Assembly (NCBI GenBank): GCA_030427765.1
Contig: JAUICS010000084.1
Location: 1 to 6,303, forward strand
Source: Alphaproteobacteria bacterium
Lineage (GTDB): Bacteria; Pseudomonadota; Alphaproteobacteria; Micavibrionales; Micavibrionaceae
Length of the DNA stretch: 6,303 bases
Reading direction: 5' to 3'
The notes beneath the pieces are model-generated. The model saw nothing but the letters and a program-made list of their open reading frames with translations. It was not told the DNA's origin and ran no database searches. The stretch's first letter is position 1. Every line of letters begins with the position of its first letter. This document shows, piece by piece, positions 1 through 6,303 of this stretch. The position numbers and the translations under genes were made by a program.

Positions 1-1304
1 CGGAATATAAAACAGGCGGTACGGTCGACACCGGTGCGCCGGTTATACCGATCGATTTGCGGAAAATTGTTATTGATTTGCCGGTCGGGGCGGATGTTGG
101 CACCATAAGTGATATGAGTCGCTTATTCGGTTTCCCGTTCGAGCAAATCAGCCGTAATGACATCTCCCGTTATTTGGTGAAGGATGATGTGAAGCAGGCG
201 TTTAAACGCACGCTTGAGGCGCAGGGATATGACGTGGTTGGCGGTGAAGGGCTGGTCTTCGAGGAAGAATTCGATGACGAATATTTACGCGCGGAATATC
301 TGGTGGGGGCAAAGATCACGTCTATCGAGGCGAATTTATGTGCGCAGCAATCTGGAACGCTCCTGTCCACTATATCGGGTGGTTCGGGCATTAAAGGCAA
401 GATTTTTATTGCTGTGGACTGGACGGTTTATAACCGTTTGGAACGCAAAACCGTATTCAGCGGTTCCAGTGAGGGGTTCGTTGATCGCGATACGCCGAAT
501 CGTGAAGGCGTATCACTGATTTTGACGGATGCGTTTGAAATGGCGGCGTATAATTTAGGAAAATCGCAGGAATTTCGTGAACTTTTGTCCTATACCGATG
601 ACGGGTATTCCAGCATGACGGATATTACGGAGGTAGAAGAGAGCGGTATGGATATGCATGGCGGGATAGAACCTTTTTATGCTCCGGTTTCGATATCTGA
701 TCGTTCCCTGTCGACCACCCCGTTGCCCAGCCAGATGGATTATCTGAAACACTCAACCGTGATGGTGTCTGCTGGTGCGGGGCACGGGTCCGGTTTTTTC
801 ATTGATCAGAACATGATTCTCACAAACCATCATGTTGTTGGTGCGGCCAAACGTGTGCGCATTACCTTTCCGGATAAGAAAGGCAGTGTGACAGGGTATG
901 TTATTACGTTTGATGCGAAGCGTGATGTCGCGCTTATCAAACTGGACATTACATCCTTGGAAAGCATACCGACATATGTGCCGCCAATGCGTACCGAATG
1001 GCCGAATGTTGGTGAAACGGTTTTCGTTATAGGTACGCCGCGCATGGCGTCGCTGGAGGGTACATTGACCGAAGGGATTGTCAGTGCAAACCGCCGCGAT
1101 TTCAAATACGGGTACCGCCAGAATTACATTCAGGCGGATGTGACCATTCACGGCGGGAATAGTGGCGGGCCGTTATTCGATGCAAATGGCAATGTTATAG
1201 GAATCGCGGTCGCGGGTTTTGACCCGACAGGCCACAGTATTGATACGGGATTGAATTTATTTATTCCGATTGGTGAGGCCCTTGATGCCCTCGGCATTTC
1301 ATAG
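1..1304 (+). CDS. Trypsin-like serine protease with unrecognised N-terminal domain (5' end outside window)
   Basis: Partial gene. The frame (first full codon at 3) has no stop between the left edge and 1304, so the TTG at 57 is probably an internal leucine codon, not the start. Residues are numbered from that TTG. The C-terminal part (about 230-415) is a chymotrypsin-fold protease of the S1C/HtrA type. The triad is visible: His259 in T-N-H-H-V-V, Asp290 in R-D-V-A-L-I-K-L and Ser369 in G-N-S-G-G-P-L. No PDZ domain follows; the protein ends about 46 residues after the serine. The N-terminal part (about 1-180) has alternating strand- and helix-like stretches reminiscent of small envelope lipoprotein domains, but I cannot name the family. 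A signal peptide or lipobox would lie upstream of the window, so an envelope location is inference. The gene converges on rarA and its substrate is unknown. I am confident of the protease domain and the open 5' end, not of the N-terminal domain. Confidence 0.9.
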   Translation, partial: EYKTGGTVDTGAPVIPIDLRKIVIDLPVGADVGTISDMSRLFGFPFEQISRNDISRYLVKDDVKQAFKRTLEAQGYDVVGGEGLVFEEEFDDEYLRAEYLVGAKITSIEANLCAQQSGTLLSTISGGSGIKGKIFIAVDWTVYNRLERKTVFSGSSEGFVDRDTPNREGVSLILTDAFEMAAYNLGKSQEFRELLSYTDDGYSSMTDITEVEESGMDMHGGIEPFYAPVSISDRSLSTTPLPSQMDYLKHSTVMVSAGAGHGSGFFIDQNMILTNHHVVGAAKRVRITFPDKKGSVTGYVITFDAKRDVALIKLDITSLESIPTYVPPMRTEWPNVGETVFVIGTPRMASLEGTLTEGIVSANRRDFKYGYRQNYIQADVTIHGGNSGGPLFDANGNVIGIAVAGFDPTGHSIDTGLNLFIPIGEALDALGIS

Positions 1305-1334
1305 GAATGATCGGGGCACAGGAATAATCTGGTT

Positions 1335-2642
1335 TTATGATTTTCGTTTTTTGCGCTGGTCGTCCAGTGTTTCTTTGATTTTATACTCGTACCCCATGCC
1401 TTTTGGATTGTAAAAATCCTGCCGCGGCATTTCGTCAGGGAAGTAATTCTGACCGGAAAAGTTACCGTCGGTATCATGGTCGTAAACATATCCTGTGCCG
1501 TATCCGATATTCTTCATAAACTTCGTGGGGGCATTCAGGATGTGTTTCGGCGGCATCAATGATCCGCTGGACTTCGCCGCCTTCATCGCCCCTTTATATG
1601 CGCTGTACACCGCATTTGATTTCGGGGCGGTGGCCATAAAGACGAGTGTGTTGGCGAGGGCTAGTTCCCCCTCCGGACTTCCCAAACGTTCATAGGTTTC
1701 CCATGCGGCGAGGGCGTGGGTGAGGGCTTGCGGCAGGGCAAGGCCAATGTCCTCTGTTGCCATTCGAACCAGTCTGCGCGCAAGATAATGCGGGTCTTCG
1801 CCGGCATCCAGCATACGGCAAAACCAGTATAGGGCGGCGTCTGGGTCAGAACCGCGCACGGATTTATGAAGGGCGCTGATAAGATTGTAATGCCCTTCAT
1901 CCGATTTGTCGTAGAGTGGCGACCGTTTTTGGATGATCGCAGACAGACCGGCAATATCCATATCGTTATCATTCCGCGCCGTGTTGAAAATATGATCGAT
2001 AAGTGACAGAAGATAACGGCCATCACCGTCGGCAACGGCCTTTAAATGGTCACGTGCGTCCTTCGTAAGGGGGAGTTTTTTGTCTTTATGCACTTCGGCC
2101 TTTTGCAGAAGCTCTTCCAGGGCGACTTCATCAAGCCGGTTTAAAATGAACACCTGACAACGAGAGAGCAGGGCACCGTTAACCTCGAATGACGGGTTTT
2201 CCGTTGTTGCGCCAATAAGGGTGATTGTCCCGTCTTCAACCACCGGCAAGAATGCATCTTGCTGGGATTTATTAAAACGGTGGATCTCATCCACGAACAG
2301 TAATGTTCCTTTGCCCATCGTTTTTCGGTGGCGGGCGGCATCAAATACCTTTCGTAAATCCCCGACACCGGAAAATATAGCGGACAGGGTTTCGTAATGC
2401 AGACCGGATTCACGCGCCAAGATACGGGCGATCGTTGTTTTGCCGCATCCCGGCGGGCCCCATAATATCATGGATGGTACAATCCCTTTTTCCAGCATTG
2501 TGGTAAACGATCCGTCCGGACCGGTTAGGTGATCTTGCCCGGCAATGTCGCTTAGGCTTTGTGGGCGCAGGCGATCGGCCAACGGCTGCTTTACCGTAAC
2601 GGTTTCCGAAGATTTCATATTGTCGTTGAACAGGTCAGGCAT
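1335..2642 (-). CDS. rarA: Replication-associated recombination protein RarA (MgsA), AAA+ ATPase
   Basis: Complete 435-residue cytoplasmic AAA+ ATPase of the RarA/MgsA/WHIP family, related to clamp-loader subunits. Known family members act at stalled replication forks, bind SSB and unwind duplex ends. Visible motifs: Walker A GPPGCGKT at 62-69, Walker B LLFVDE at 114-119 followed by I-H-R-F-N-K-S-Q-Q-D-A, sensor 1 GATTEN at 144-149, a likely arginine finger in L-S-R-C (Arg161) and a sensor-2-type arginine near 209. The C-terminal half carries the family's oligomerisation region, with typical stretches such as S-P-L-Y-D-K-S-D (241-248) and G-Q-N-Y-F-P-D-E (397-404). Length is normal and no key residue is missing. 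The ATG at 2642 gives the usual short N-terminus (M-P-D-L-F). No Shine-Dalgarno sequence precedes it; the next in-frame ATG is codon 9. It follows the M48-like gene by 46 bases and converges with the serine protease gene. Confidence 0.97.
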   Translation of the reverse strand: MPDLFNDNMKSSETVTVKQPLADRLRPQSLSDIAGQDHLTGPDGSFTTMLEKGIVPSMILWGPPGCGKTTIARILARESGLHYETLSAIFSGVGDLRKVFDAARHRKTMGKGTLLFVDEIHRFNKSQQDAFLPVVEDGTITLIGATTENPSFEVNGALLSRCQVFILNRLDEVALEELLQKAEVHKDKKLPLTKDARDHLKAVADGDGRYLLSLIDHIFNTARNDNDMDIAGLSAIIQKRSPLYDKSDEGHYNLISALHKSVRGSDPDAALYWFCRMLDAGEDPHYLARRLVRMATEDIGLALPQALTHALAAWETYERLGSPEGELALANTLVFMATAPKSNAVYSAYKGAMKAAKSSGSLMPPKHILNAPTKFMKNIGYGTGYVYDHDTDGNFSGQNYFPDEMPRQDFYNPKGMGYEYKIKETLDDQRKKRKS

Positions 2643-2650
2643 ACTGCATT

Positions 2651-2679
2651 GTTATAATGCAAGTATGGATAAGTCTAAA
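2651..2679 (-). promoter_or_regulatory. Candidate promoter for rarA
   Basis: Read on the minus strand there is TTTAGA (2679-2674), a 17-base spacer and TATAAC (2656-2651). These match the sigma-70 consensus at 4 of 6 and 5 of 6 positions. The -10 box ends 8 bases before the rarA ATG, so transcription would begin at or almost at the start codon, giving a leaderless or nearly leaderless mRNA. The site lies in the short gap after the M48-like gene. It would let rarA be expressed independently of that gene. This is pattern matching by eye only. Confidence 0.35.
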
Positions 2680-2688
2680 GGAAATAAA

Positions 2689-4482
2689 TTATCTGTTTAG
2701 TTCCGGGAATAAATCATCCCAGTCCATAAACCCTGTGTTGAATCGTTCACTTTCAAGTCGACCTATTCTTGCCGCGTGTTCAGGATGTGTTCTAATCAGG
2801 TTTATGATCGTTTGTTCTTCTTTTGAAGGTCTATGGATTTTTAAGTTTCCGCCAACTGGAATAGGAGACTCTCTTTTTATATCTTCCCATGTCATATTTT
2901 CTGCTCTATGCAATCTCCACAATAGGGCTAATCCTCCATCTACACCGACTGTGCGTGCAATTTTCCAATCACTACGAAATTCAGCAGCGCGCTTCCCGGC
3001 TTTAATCATTAATGCTATTTCAGATGTATAAAAATCCAGATCATCTGCTTCGTTGTCAGGTCTGTTGTAATAGTGTTCGGCAAGTTCGTGTCCAATTGCA
3101 AATAGAATTTCATCATATGTCAGGTTGGCTATACCCTCTGAAATCACTGCAAATTTAGAATATTTGCTATCCCCTAATTTATATGCAAACGCTTGTTTGT
3201 CTTTCCCTTCACAAACGTATATTGGCATTCTTTCCATGCCCCATCTGTCGGCTAACGCATTGGCAATTCTTTGGAATAAATGATTTTCAGGAACCGGATG
3301 TAATCTCTTTCCATCAACCTGAATAGGATCAGCGGATTCTTTGAAATCTACTTCTAAATCTATCCCGAATGTTTTTGCATAATCTTTCACAGACTCCCTT
3401 GATGATAGACTTGGGTCCCCATCATCAATATCTAAACGTTCTTCAACAAGCCATTTTGCTGTGCTTAAGCCGCTTTCAATTTCATGACCATGAATTTCTT
3501 CTTGGTAACCGACTGTTCTCGCCAATTCTTGCGCAGCCCGTTCGATTGGGTAGGTACATATATCCATTAGAGCTGTTTTATTTTGCTCAAATTCCTTGAT
3601 TTTTTCTTCTGCCCAATCTTGTAATGCTTTATCCGCACGCTCTTTCATCAATTCTAAACTTGATTTGAGACCATTCAGGTACATCCTTATTTCGTCTAAT
3701 CCTATTGGGATAGAGGCGTCACGTTTTTTGCGAAGCAAAGCGTATAGCATTTCTTCAAGGGTGATACCATGGTCCATCATCGGTTTAACAATCATACTCT
3801 CCGCATGACCTGCTGTGCCGGCTGAAATTGAGCGATACGCTCGTAGACGGGGTGAATAAGCTTCGTATATGTATCGATAAACGCCAAACGATCCGTTAAA
3901 GAGATGATCGACGACTGCCTCACGCTTCTTTTGCTCGATTTTTTCTATTTTTGTTTCATTCAAGTCGGATAATACTCGTGAGGCCCAAGCTTCATTTTCT
4001 GTGCCTTCTGCTTGTCCTATAACGGTTCGTAAACCTTCGAATACACAATCAACTATCGCCTCTAATTCACTAGGTTTTGTGTTGTTTCTATCCACATGGA
4101 TATGGTCAATTGCATGGATTAAATCATCCGCTGTAACGTCTGCAGTTGCTAGAAGAGGTACAAAAGCTTTTGCAAGTTTAGGTGATGCAGTTATTCGCTT
4201 AACCAATTCTTGCTTAATATCTTCAGATGGAACCTTTTTAAAATAATCGCCAGCTTTCAAGGCTGCTTCAATATTTTTGATTTCTTGAGCCAAAATTGTA
4301 AGCAAGCCATATTTTTCATTTTGGCTGGGTGCAAACCTAAGGTCTGGTCTTCTTATTCTGAGTGGTGCAGCGGTCAGTATTCCGGAATCTTCATTAAATA
4401 ATATCTGATCGCGTTCAGATGGCTCTGAACTGTCTTTGTAGCCTACACGGGACTGTATCCTATCTATATCAATAAGTTGCAT
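2689..4482 (-). CDS. M48-like putative metallopeptidase with HExxxH motif and long unknown N-terminal region
   Basis: Complete 597-residue protein with no signal peptide or membrane segment, so probably cytoplasmic. Residues about 395-580 follow the layout of M48 peptidases: a helix (H-L-F-Q-R-I-A-N-A-L-A-D), K-Q-A-F-A-Y-K-L-G-D where M48 proteins have N-A-F-A, a strand (F-A-V-I-S-E-G-I), then D-E-I-L-F-A-I-G-H-E-L-A-E-H (457-470). A possible third ligand is Glu501 in E-F-R-S-D, matching the M48 ExxAD box, and T-H-P-E-H-A-A-R-I-G-R-L-E (565-577) matches the M48 tail T-H-P-x-x-x-x-R-I. The zinc motif is not canonical: HELAEH (465-470) is HExxxH, or HExxE if aligned without a gap, so catalysis is unproven. 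Residues 1-390 are mostly charged and helical, with a likely coiled coil near 265-305; I recognise no domain there. Codon use is AT-rich: four sampled 60-base lines give about 38-43% G+C, against 52-65% in sampled lines of degP and rarA. This suggests later acquisition. The ATG at 4482 lacks a Shine-Dalgarno sequence. Coding status is confident, family fairly so, function unknown. Confidence 0.85.
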   Translation of the reverse strand: MQLIDIDRIQSRVGYKDSSEPSERDQILFNEDSGILTAAPLRIRRPDLRFAPSQNEKYGLLTILAQEIKNIEAALKAGDYFKKVPSEDIKQELVKRITASPKLAKAFVPLLATADVTADDLIHAIDHIHVDRNNTKPSELEAIVDCVFEGLRTVIGQAEGTENEAWASRVLSDLNETKIEKIEQKKREAVVDHLFNGSFGVYRYIYEAYSPRLRAYRSISAGTAGHAESMIVKPMMDHGITLEEMLYALLRKKRDASIPIGLDEIRMYLNGLKSSLELMKERADKALQDWAEEKIKEFEQNKTALMDICTYPIERAAQELARTVGYQEEIHGHEIESGLSTAKWLVEERLDIDDGDPSLSSRESVKDYAKTFGIDLEVDFKESADPIQVDGKRLHPVPENHLFQRIANALADRWGMERMPIYVCEGKDKQAFAYKLGDSKYSKFAVISEGIANLTYDEILFAIGHELAEHYYNRPDNEADDLDFYTSEIALMIKAGKRAAEFRSDWKIARTVGVDGGLALLWRLHRAENMTWEDIKRESPIPVGGNLKIHRPSKEEQTIINLIRTHPEHAARIGRLESERFNTGFMDWDDLFPELNR

Positions 4483-4494
4483 AGCAGTTTTTTG

Positions 4495-4504
4495 TACATA
4501 TGTA
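4495..4504. repeat. Perfect 10-bp palindrome upstream of the M48-like gene
   Basis: TACATATGTA is a perfect palindrome 12 bases upstream of the M48-like gene's ATG, in an AT-rich 94-base gap. Its position would suit an operator for a dimeric regulator. A palindrome of this length in AT-rich DNA can also arise by chance, and no second copy is seen in the other intergenic gaps of the window. Confidence 0.25.
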
Positions 4505-4517
4505 AAAAATATCGCTT

Positions 4518-4546
4518 AAATTAACCTAAGAAGGGATTTTTGTCAA
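4518..4546 (-). promoter_or_regulatory. Candidate promoter for the M48-like gene
   Basis: A perfect TTGACA -35 box reads leftward at 4546-4541. Seventeen bases on, the hexamer TAATTT (4523-4518) matches the -10 consensus at only 3 of 6 positions; GTTAAT at a 15-base spacing matches 4 of 6. Transcription would start about 30 bases before the ATG at 4482. A second possible -10, TACAAA at 4496-4491, lies 8 bases from the ATG but has a poor -35. The gap is AT-rich and the only upstream non-coding stretch for this gene, so some promoter here is plausible; the exact boxes are uncertain. Confidence 0.3.
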
Positions 4547-4576
4547 TATAATTATGTTTAATGATTGCGAGTAATA

Positions 4577-6013
4577 TTATCGTAAGACGATGTTGCTGAC
4601 GCGGCCATTTTGTTCGACCTTGATTGACCAAGATTCGTCTTTTGAACCTTCACGCAGCAGGGTGCGCTTTAGTTCGCTTACATCCCTAATACCATCGTCG
4701 TTGACTTCACGGATGATGGCACCGACCTCCAGACCCAAACGGGAGGCATATGATCGTGCTGGTATGTTGGTGACAACAACGCCGTCTTCGGTTGTGCTGT
4801 CCAGTCCCAATTCCTCGACAACCGCCGGGTTGATGTTTGAAACCGTTACATCATCAAATGGATGATTGCCGTTTAACGTGGTTTCGTCACGGTCCGGTTT
4901 ATCCGGCGGGGCAATGGATTTTACCTTGTCCGTATTTTCACGGTTGTTTCTTAAATATGTGACATTGGCATATTTTCCAATCGGCACCATTGCAAGACGG
5001 AATTTCATTTCGGCGGGGCTGTTTACCGCGCGGCCGTTGACTTCGGTGATGACATCACCCTTACGAATGCCTGCGTCACGAAGCGGACTTTCGGAATGTA
5101 GATCGGACACCAATGCACCGATGGGATGTTTTAATCCTAAACTATCCGCAATATCGGATGTAACGGTTTGAACGCTGACCCCTGCCCATGGGCGAATAAT
5201 GCCGCGTTTGGAAACATTTCCGTTTTTCTCTGCCGTGATAACTGTTTCCACAATTTCAGACGGGATGGCAAAACCAATACCGAGTGAGCCGCCGTCGCGC
5301 GAGTAGATGGCGGAATTGATACCGACGATTTTACCATCAAGGGACACAAGCGGACCACCCGAATTTCCGGGATTGATGGCCGCGTCTGTCTGTATGAAGA
5401 AGTTAAAGTCATTGATGTTAAGTGACGAGCGGGCGAGGGCGGATACAATACCGCTGGTTACCGTTTGTCCGACACCAAACGGGTTTCCAATGGCGAGAAC
5501 AATGTCCCCGACCTCCAGCACATCGCTGGGTTTTAACTCGATATAGGGCAGGTCTTCACCGTTTCCGTCAATGCGCAGTAAGGCAAGGTCAGATGGTTTA
5601 TCGACGATTTTAACATCGGCCTTATATTCCTTGCCATCTTTTAACATGACGGTCACATCATCCGCCCCGTCAATGACATGGGCGTTTGTAATGATTAAAC
5701 CGTCCGCATCCACAATAACGCCGGACCCGAGGGATTGTTCAACACGTTCACGTGTCATTCCGCCTCTACCTAATCCTCCGCCAAATCCTCTTCCAAAGAA
5801 ACGTTCAAAGAATGGGTCGCTGAAAAACGGGCTGACGCGGGTTTTAACGATCTTTTTCGTGTAGATGTTGACTACGGCCGGTGAAACCTCTTTTACAAGC
5901 GGGGCAAAGGATAATTGAACCTGTTCTTTCGAAGCGGGGAGTTTTCGTTCCAGTGCGTAGGACGGAACGGCGATAGCCGTAAATATGACAATGGATAATA
6001 TCAGTCTGATCAT
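4577..6013 (-). CDS. degP: Do-family (DegP/DegQ/HtrA) periplasmic serine endoprotease
   Basis: Complete 478-residue envelope quality-control protease that, in this family, degrades or holds misfolded periplasmic proteins as a trimer-based oligomer. Residues 1-20 are a signal peptide with an A-x-A-like end (V-P-S-Y-A, probable cut after Ala20). The protease domain spans about 35-265 with the triad His112 (T-N-A-H-V-I), Asp142 (S-D-L-A-L-L) and Ser218 (G-N-S-G-G-P-L). A glycine- and phenylalanine-rich LA-type loop lies at about 62-86 and has no cysteines. PDZ1 is about 275-365 and PDZ2 about 387-476, giving the full two-PDZ form. The ATG at 6013 is the first start after an in-frame stop, so the start is firm, although no good Shine-Dalgarno is present. 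It follows the rplQ terminator. The family is certain; orthology to DegP, DegQ or MucD cannot be decided here, so the symbol is generic. Confidence 0.96.
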   Translation of the reverse strand: MIRLILSIVIFTAIAVPSYALERKLPASKEQVQLSFAPLVKEVSPAVVNIYTKKIVKTRVSPFFSDPFFERFFGRGFGGGLGRGGMTRERVEQSLGSGVIVDADGLIITNAHVIDGADDVTVMLKDGKEYKADVKIVDKPSDLALLRIDGNGEDLPYIELKPSDVLEVGDIVLAIGNPFGVGQTVTSGIVSALARSSLNINDFNFFIQTDAAINPGNSGGPLVSLDGKIVGINSAIYSRDGGSLGIGFAIPSEIVETVITAEKNGNVSKRGIIRPWAGVSVQTVTSDIADSLGLKHPIGALVSDLHSESPLRDAGIRKGDVITEVNGRAVNSPAEMKFRLAMVPIGKYANVTYLRNNRENTDKVKSIAPPDKPDRDETTLNGNHPFDDVTVSNINPAVVEELGLDSTTEDGVVVTNIPARSYASRLGLEVGAIIREVNDDGIRDVSELKRTLLREGSKDESWSIKVEQNGRVSNIVLR

Positions 6014-6019
6014 GAAACA

Positions 6020-6048
6020 AATTTAGGACTCTCGAATTCGTTTATCAA
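6020..6048 (-). promoter_or_regulatory. Candidate promoter for degP
   Basis: On the minus strand TTGATA (6048-6043, 5 of 6 matches to the -35 consensus) is followed after 17 bases by TAAATT (6025-6020, 4 of 6 matches to the -10 consensus). The -10 ends 6 bases before the degP ATG, so the start point would fall on or beside the A of the ATG and the mRNA would be leaderless. The spacer contains the palindrome CGAATTCG (6033-6040). The site lies downstream of the rplQ terminator, where a new promoter is needed. Called by eye. Confidence 0.4.
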
Positions 6049-6074
6049 GATGATGTGTCTGAAAAATTCGCAAT

Positions 6075-6099
6075 AAAAAAGCCCGCGAGGTGCGGGCTT
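6075..6099 (-). terminator. Intrinsic terminator after rplQ
   Basis: On the plus strand an 8-bp perfect stem (AAGCCCGC at 6079-6086 with GCGGGCTT at 6092-6099) closes a 5-base loop. Read leftward, the stem is followed by a run of six T (6080-6075, partly overlapping the stem base). This is a classic GC-rich hairpin plus U-tract. It lies 25 bases after the rplQ stop, so it should end the ribosomal protein operon transcript and separate it from degP. Confidence 0.9.
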
Positions 6100-6124
6100 A
6101 GAAATTCATTTATGAGCGCCTGTA

Positions 6125-6303
6125 TTATGCGCTTGCGGCGAATGCAGGCTGATTAAGCTGTGATTCCATGTCTGCAAATAGGACTTTTCCTTTACCTTTC
6201 GCGGATGGATCACGGTCAACGAGCTCGATAACCGCCATTGGTGCATTGTCACCATAACGGTAACCGGCCTTAAGAATGCGGCAGTAACCGCCACTGCGTT
6301 CTT
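6125..6303 (-). CDS. rplQ: 50S ribosomal protein L17, C-terminal part (5' end outside window)
   Basis: The last 58 codons and the TAA stop (6127-6125) of rplQ are present; the rest lies beyond the right edge. The translated end begins [20 protein letters not shown], followed by P-M-A-V-I-E-L-V-D. This is the conserved C-terminal L17 signature (G-G-Y-x-R-I-L-K, R-x-G-D-x-A-P-M-A). After the conserved core comes a short tail ending in F-A-A-S-A, as in proteobacterial L17 proteins that exceed the minimal length. L17 is a structural protein of the large ribosomal subunit. It is normally the last gene of the rpsM-rpsK-rpoA-rplQ cluster, and the terminator just downstream agrees with that. A different frame over the same bases (6106-6294) gives an open but meaningless translation. 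Confidence 0.96.
   Translation of the reverse strand, partial: ERSGGYCRILKAGYRYGDNAPMAVIELVDRDPSAKGKGKVLFADMESQLNQPAFAASA

Noticed and set aside
753..1151. 132-codon minus-strand open frame antisense to the serine protease gene
   Set aside because: It lies wholly under the conserved protease domain, has no ribosome binding site and its translation resembles nothing.
1286..1300. Short hairpin (ATGCC-CTC-GGCAT) at the end of the serine protease gene as a terminator
   Set aside because: The stem is only five pairs, lies inside coding sequence and has no T-run on either side. No convincing terminator is seen in the 30-base convergent gap 1305-1334.
2657..3031. 124-codon plus-strand open frame across the rarA/M48-like gene junction
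   Set aside because: It overlaps the conserved C-terminal M48-like sequence on the other strand and its translation shows no recognisable domain; a shadow frame.
3478..3492. Extra histidine cluster H-G-H-E (residues 331-334 of the M48-like protein) as a second metal site
   Set aside because: It does not form HExxH or another known metal motif and has no supporting context.
4579..4591. Inverted repeat ATCGT-AAG-ACGAT at the degP stop codon as a terminator
   Set aside because: Five A/T-containing pairs with no U-tract following in the direction of degP transcription; too weak.
6106..6294. 62-codon minus-strand open frame
   Set aside because: It is the wrong frame over rplQ; the correct frame (6125-6303) gives unmistakable L17 sequence.
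1..6303. CRISPR array, tRNA, rRNA, insertion sequence or attachment site
   Set aside because: No regularly spaced repeats, cloverleaf-like sequence, transposase or integrase coding sequence, or terminal inverted repeats were seen; nearly all bases lie in protein-coding genes.

Overview
The window looks like bacterial chromosome, most likely from an alphaproteobacterium. The main reason is the minus-strand gene order rplQ, then a Do-family (DegP/HtrA) protease, then rarA, which I recall as a common order downstream of the ribosomal protein/rpoA operon in that class. I cannot place the organism further. Base composition is moderate, richer in G+C in degP and rarA than in the gene between them.

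Layout from left to right: (1) positions 1-1304, plus strand, the 3' part of a trypsin-like serine protease gene. Its reading frame runs open through the left edge, so the true start lies outside. (2) 1335-2642, minus strand, rarA, convergent with the protease gene with only 30 bases between the stops. (3) 2689-4482, minus strand, an unusual 597-residue protein. Its C-terminal third resembles M48 metallopeptidases, but the expected HExxH is replaced by H-E-L-A-E-H (HExxxH). This gene is clearly more AT-rich than its neighbours and splits the expected degP-rarA pair. (4) 4577-6013, minus strand, a complete periplasmic Do protease with signal peptide, catalytic triad and two PDZ domains. (5) 6075-6099, a strong intrinsic terminator for minus-strand transcription. 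(6) 6125-6303, minus strand, the last 58 codons of rplQ (ribosomal protein L17), cut by the right edge.

The rplQ transcript should end at the terminator. The three following minus-strand genes (degP, the M48-like gene, rarA) lie in the same direction with gaps of 94 and 46 bases. None has a clear Shine-Dalgarno sequence. Candidate -10 boxes before degP and rarA lie only 6-8 bases from the ATG, which could mean separate, leaderless or nearly leaderless transcripts.

The candidate for something undescribed is the M48-like gene: a soluble-looking protein with about 390 residues of unrecognised, largely helical sequence followed by a metallopeptidase-like domain with an altered zinc motif, inserted in a conserved housekeeping locus. 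Three protease-type genes lie in 6.3 kb, but whether they cooperate is not shown by the sequence.
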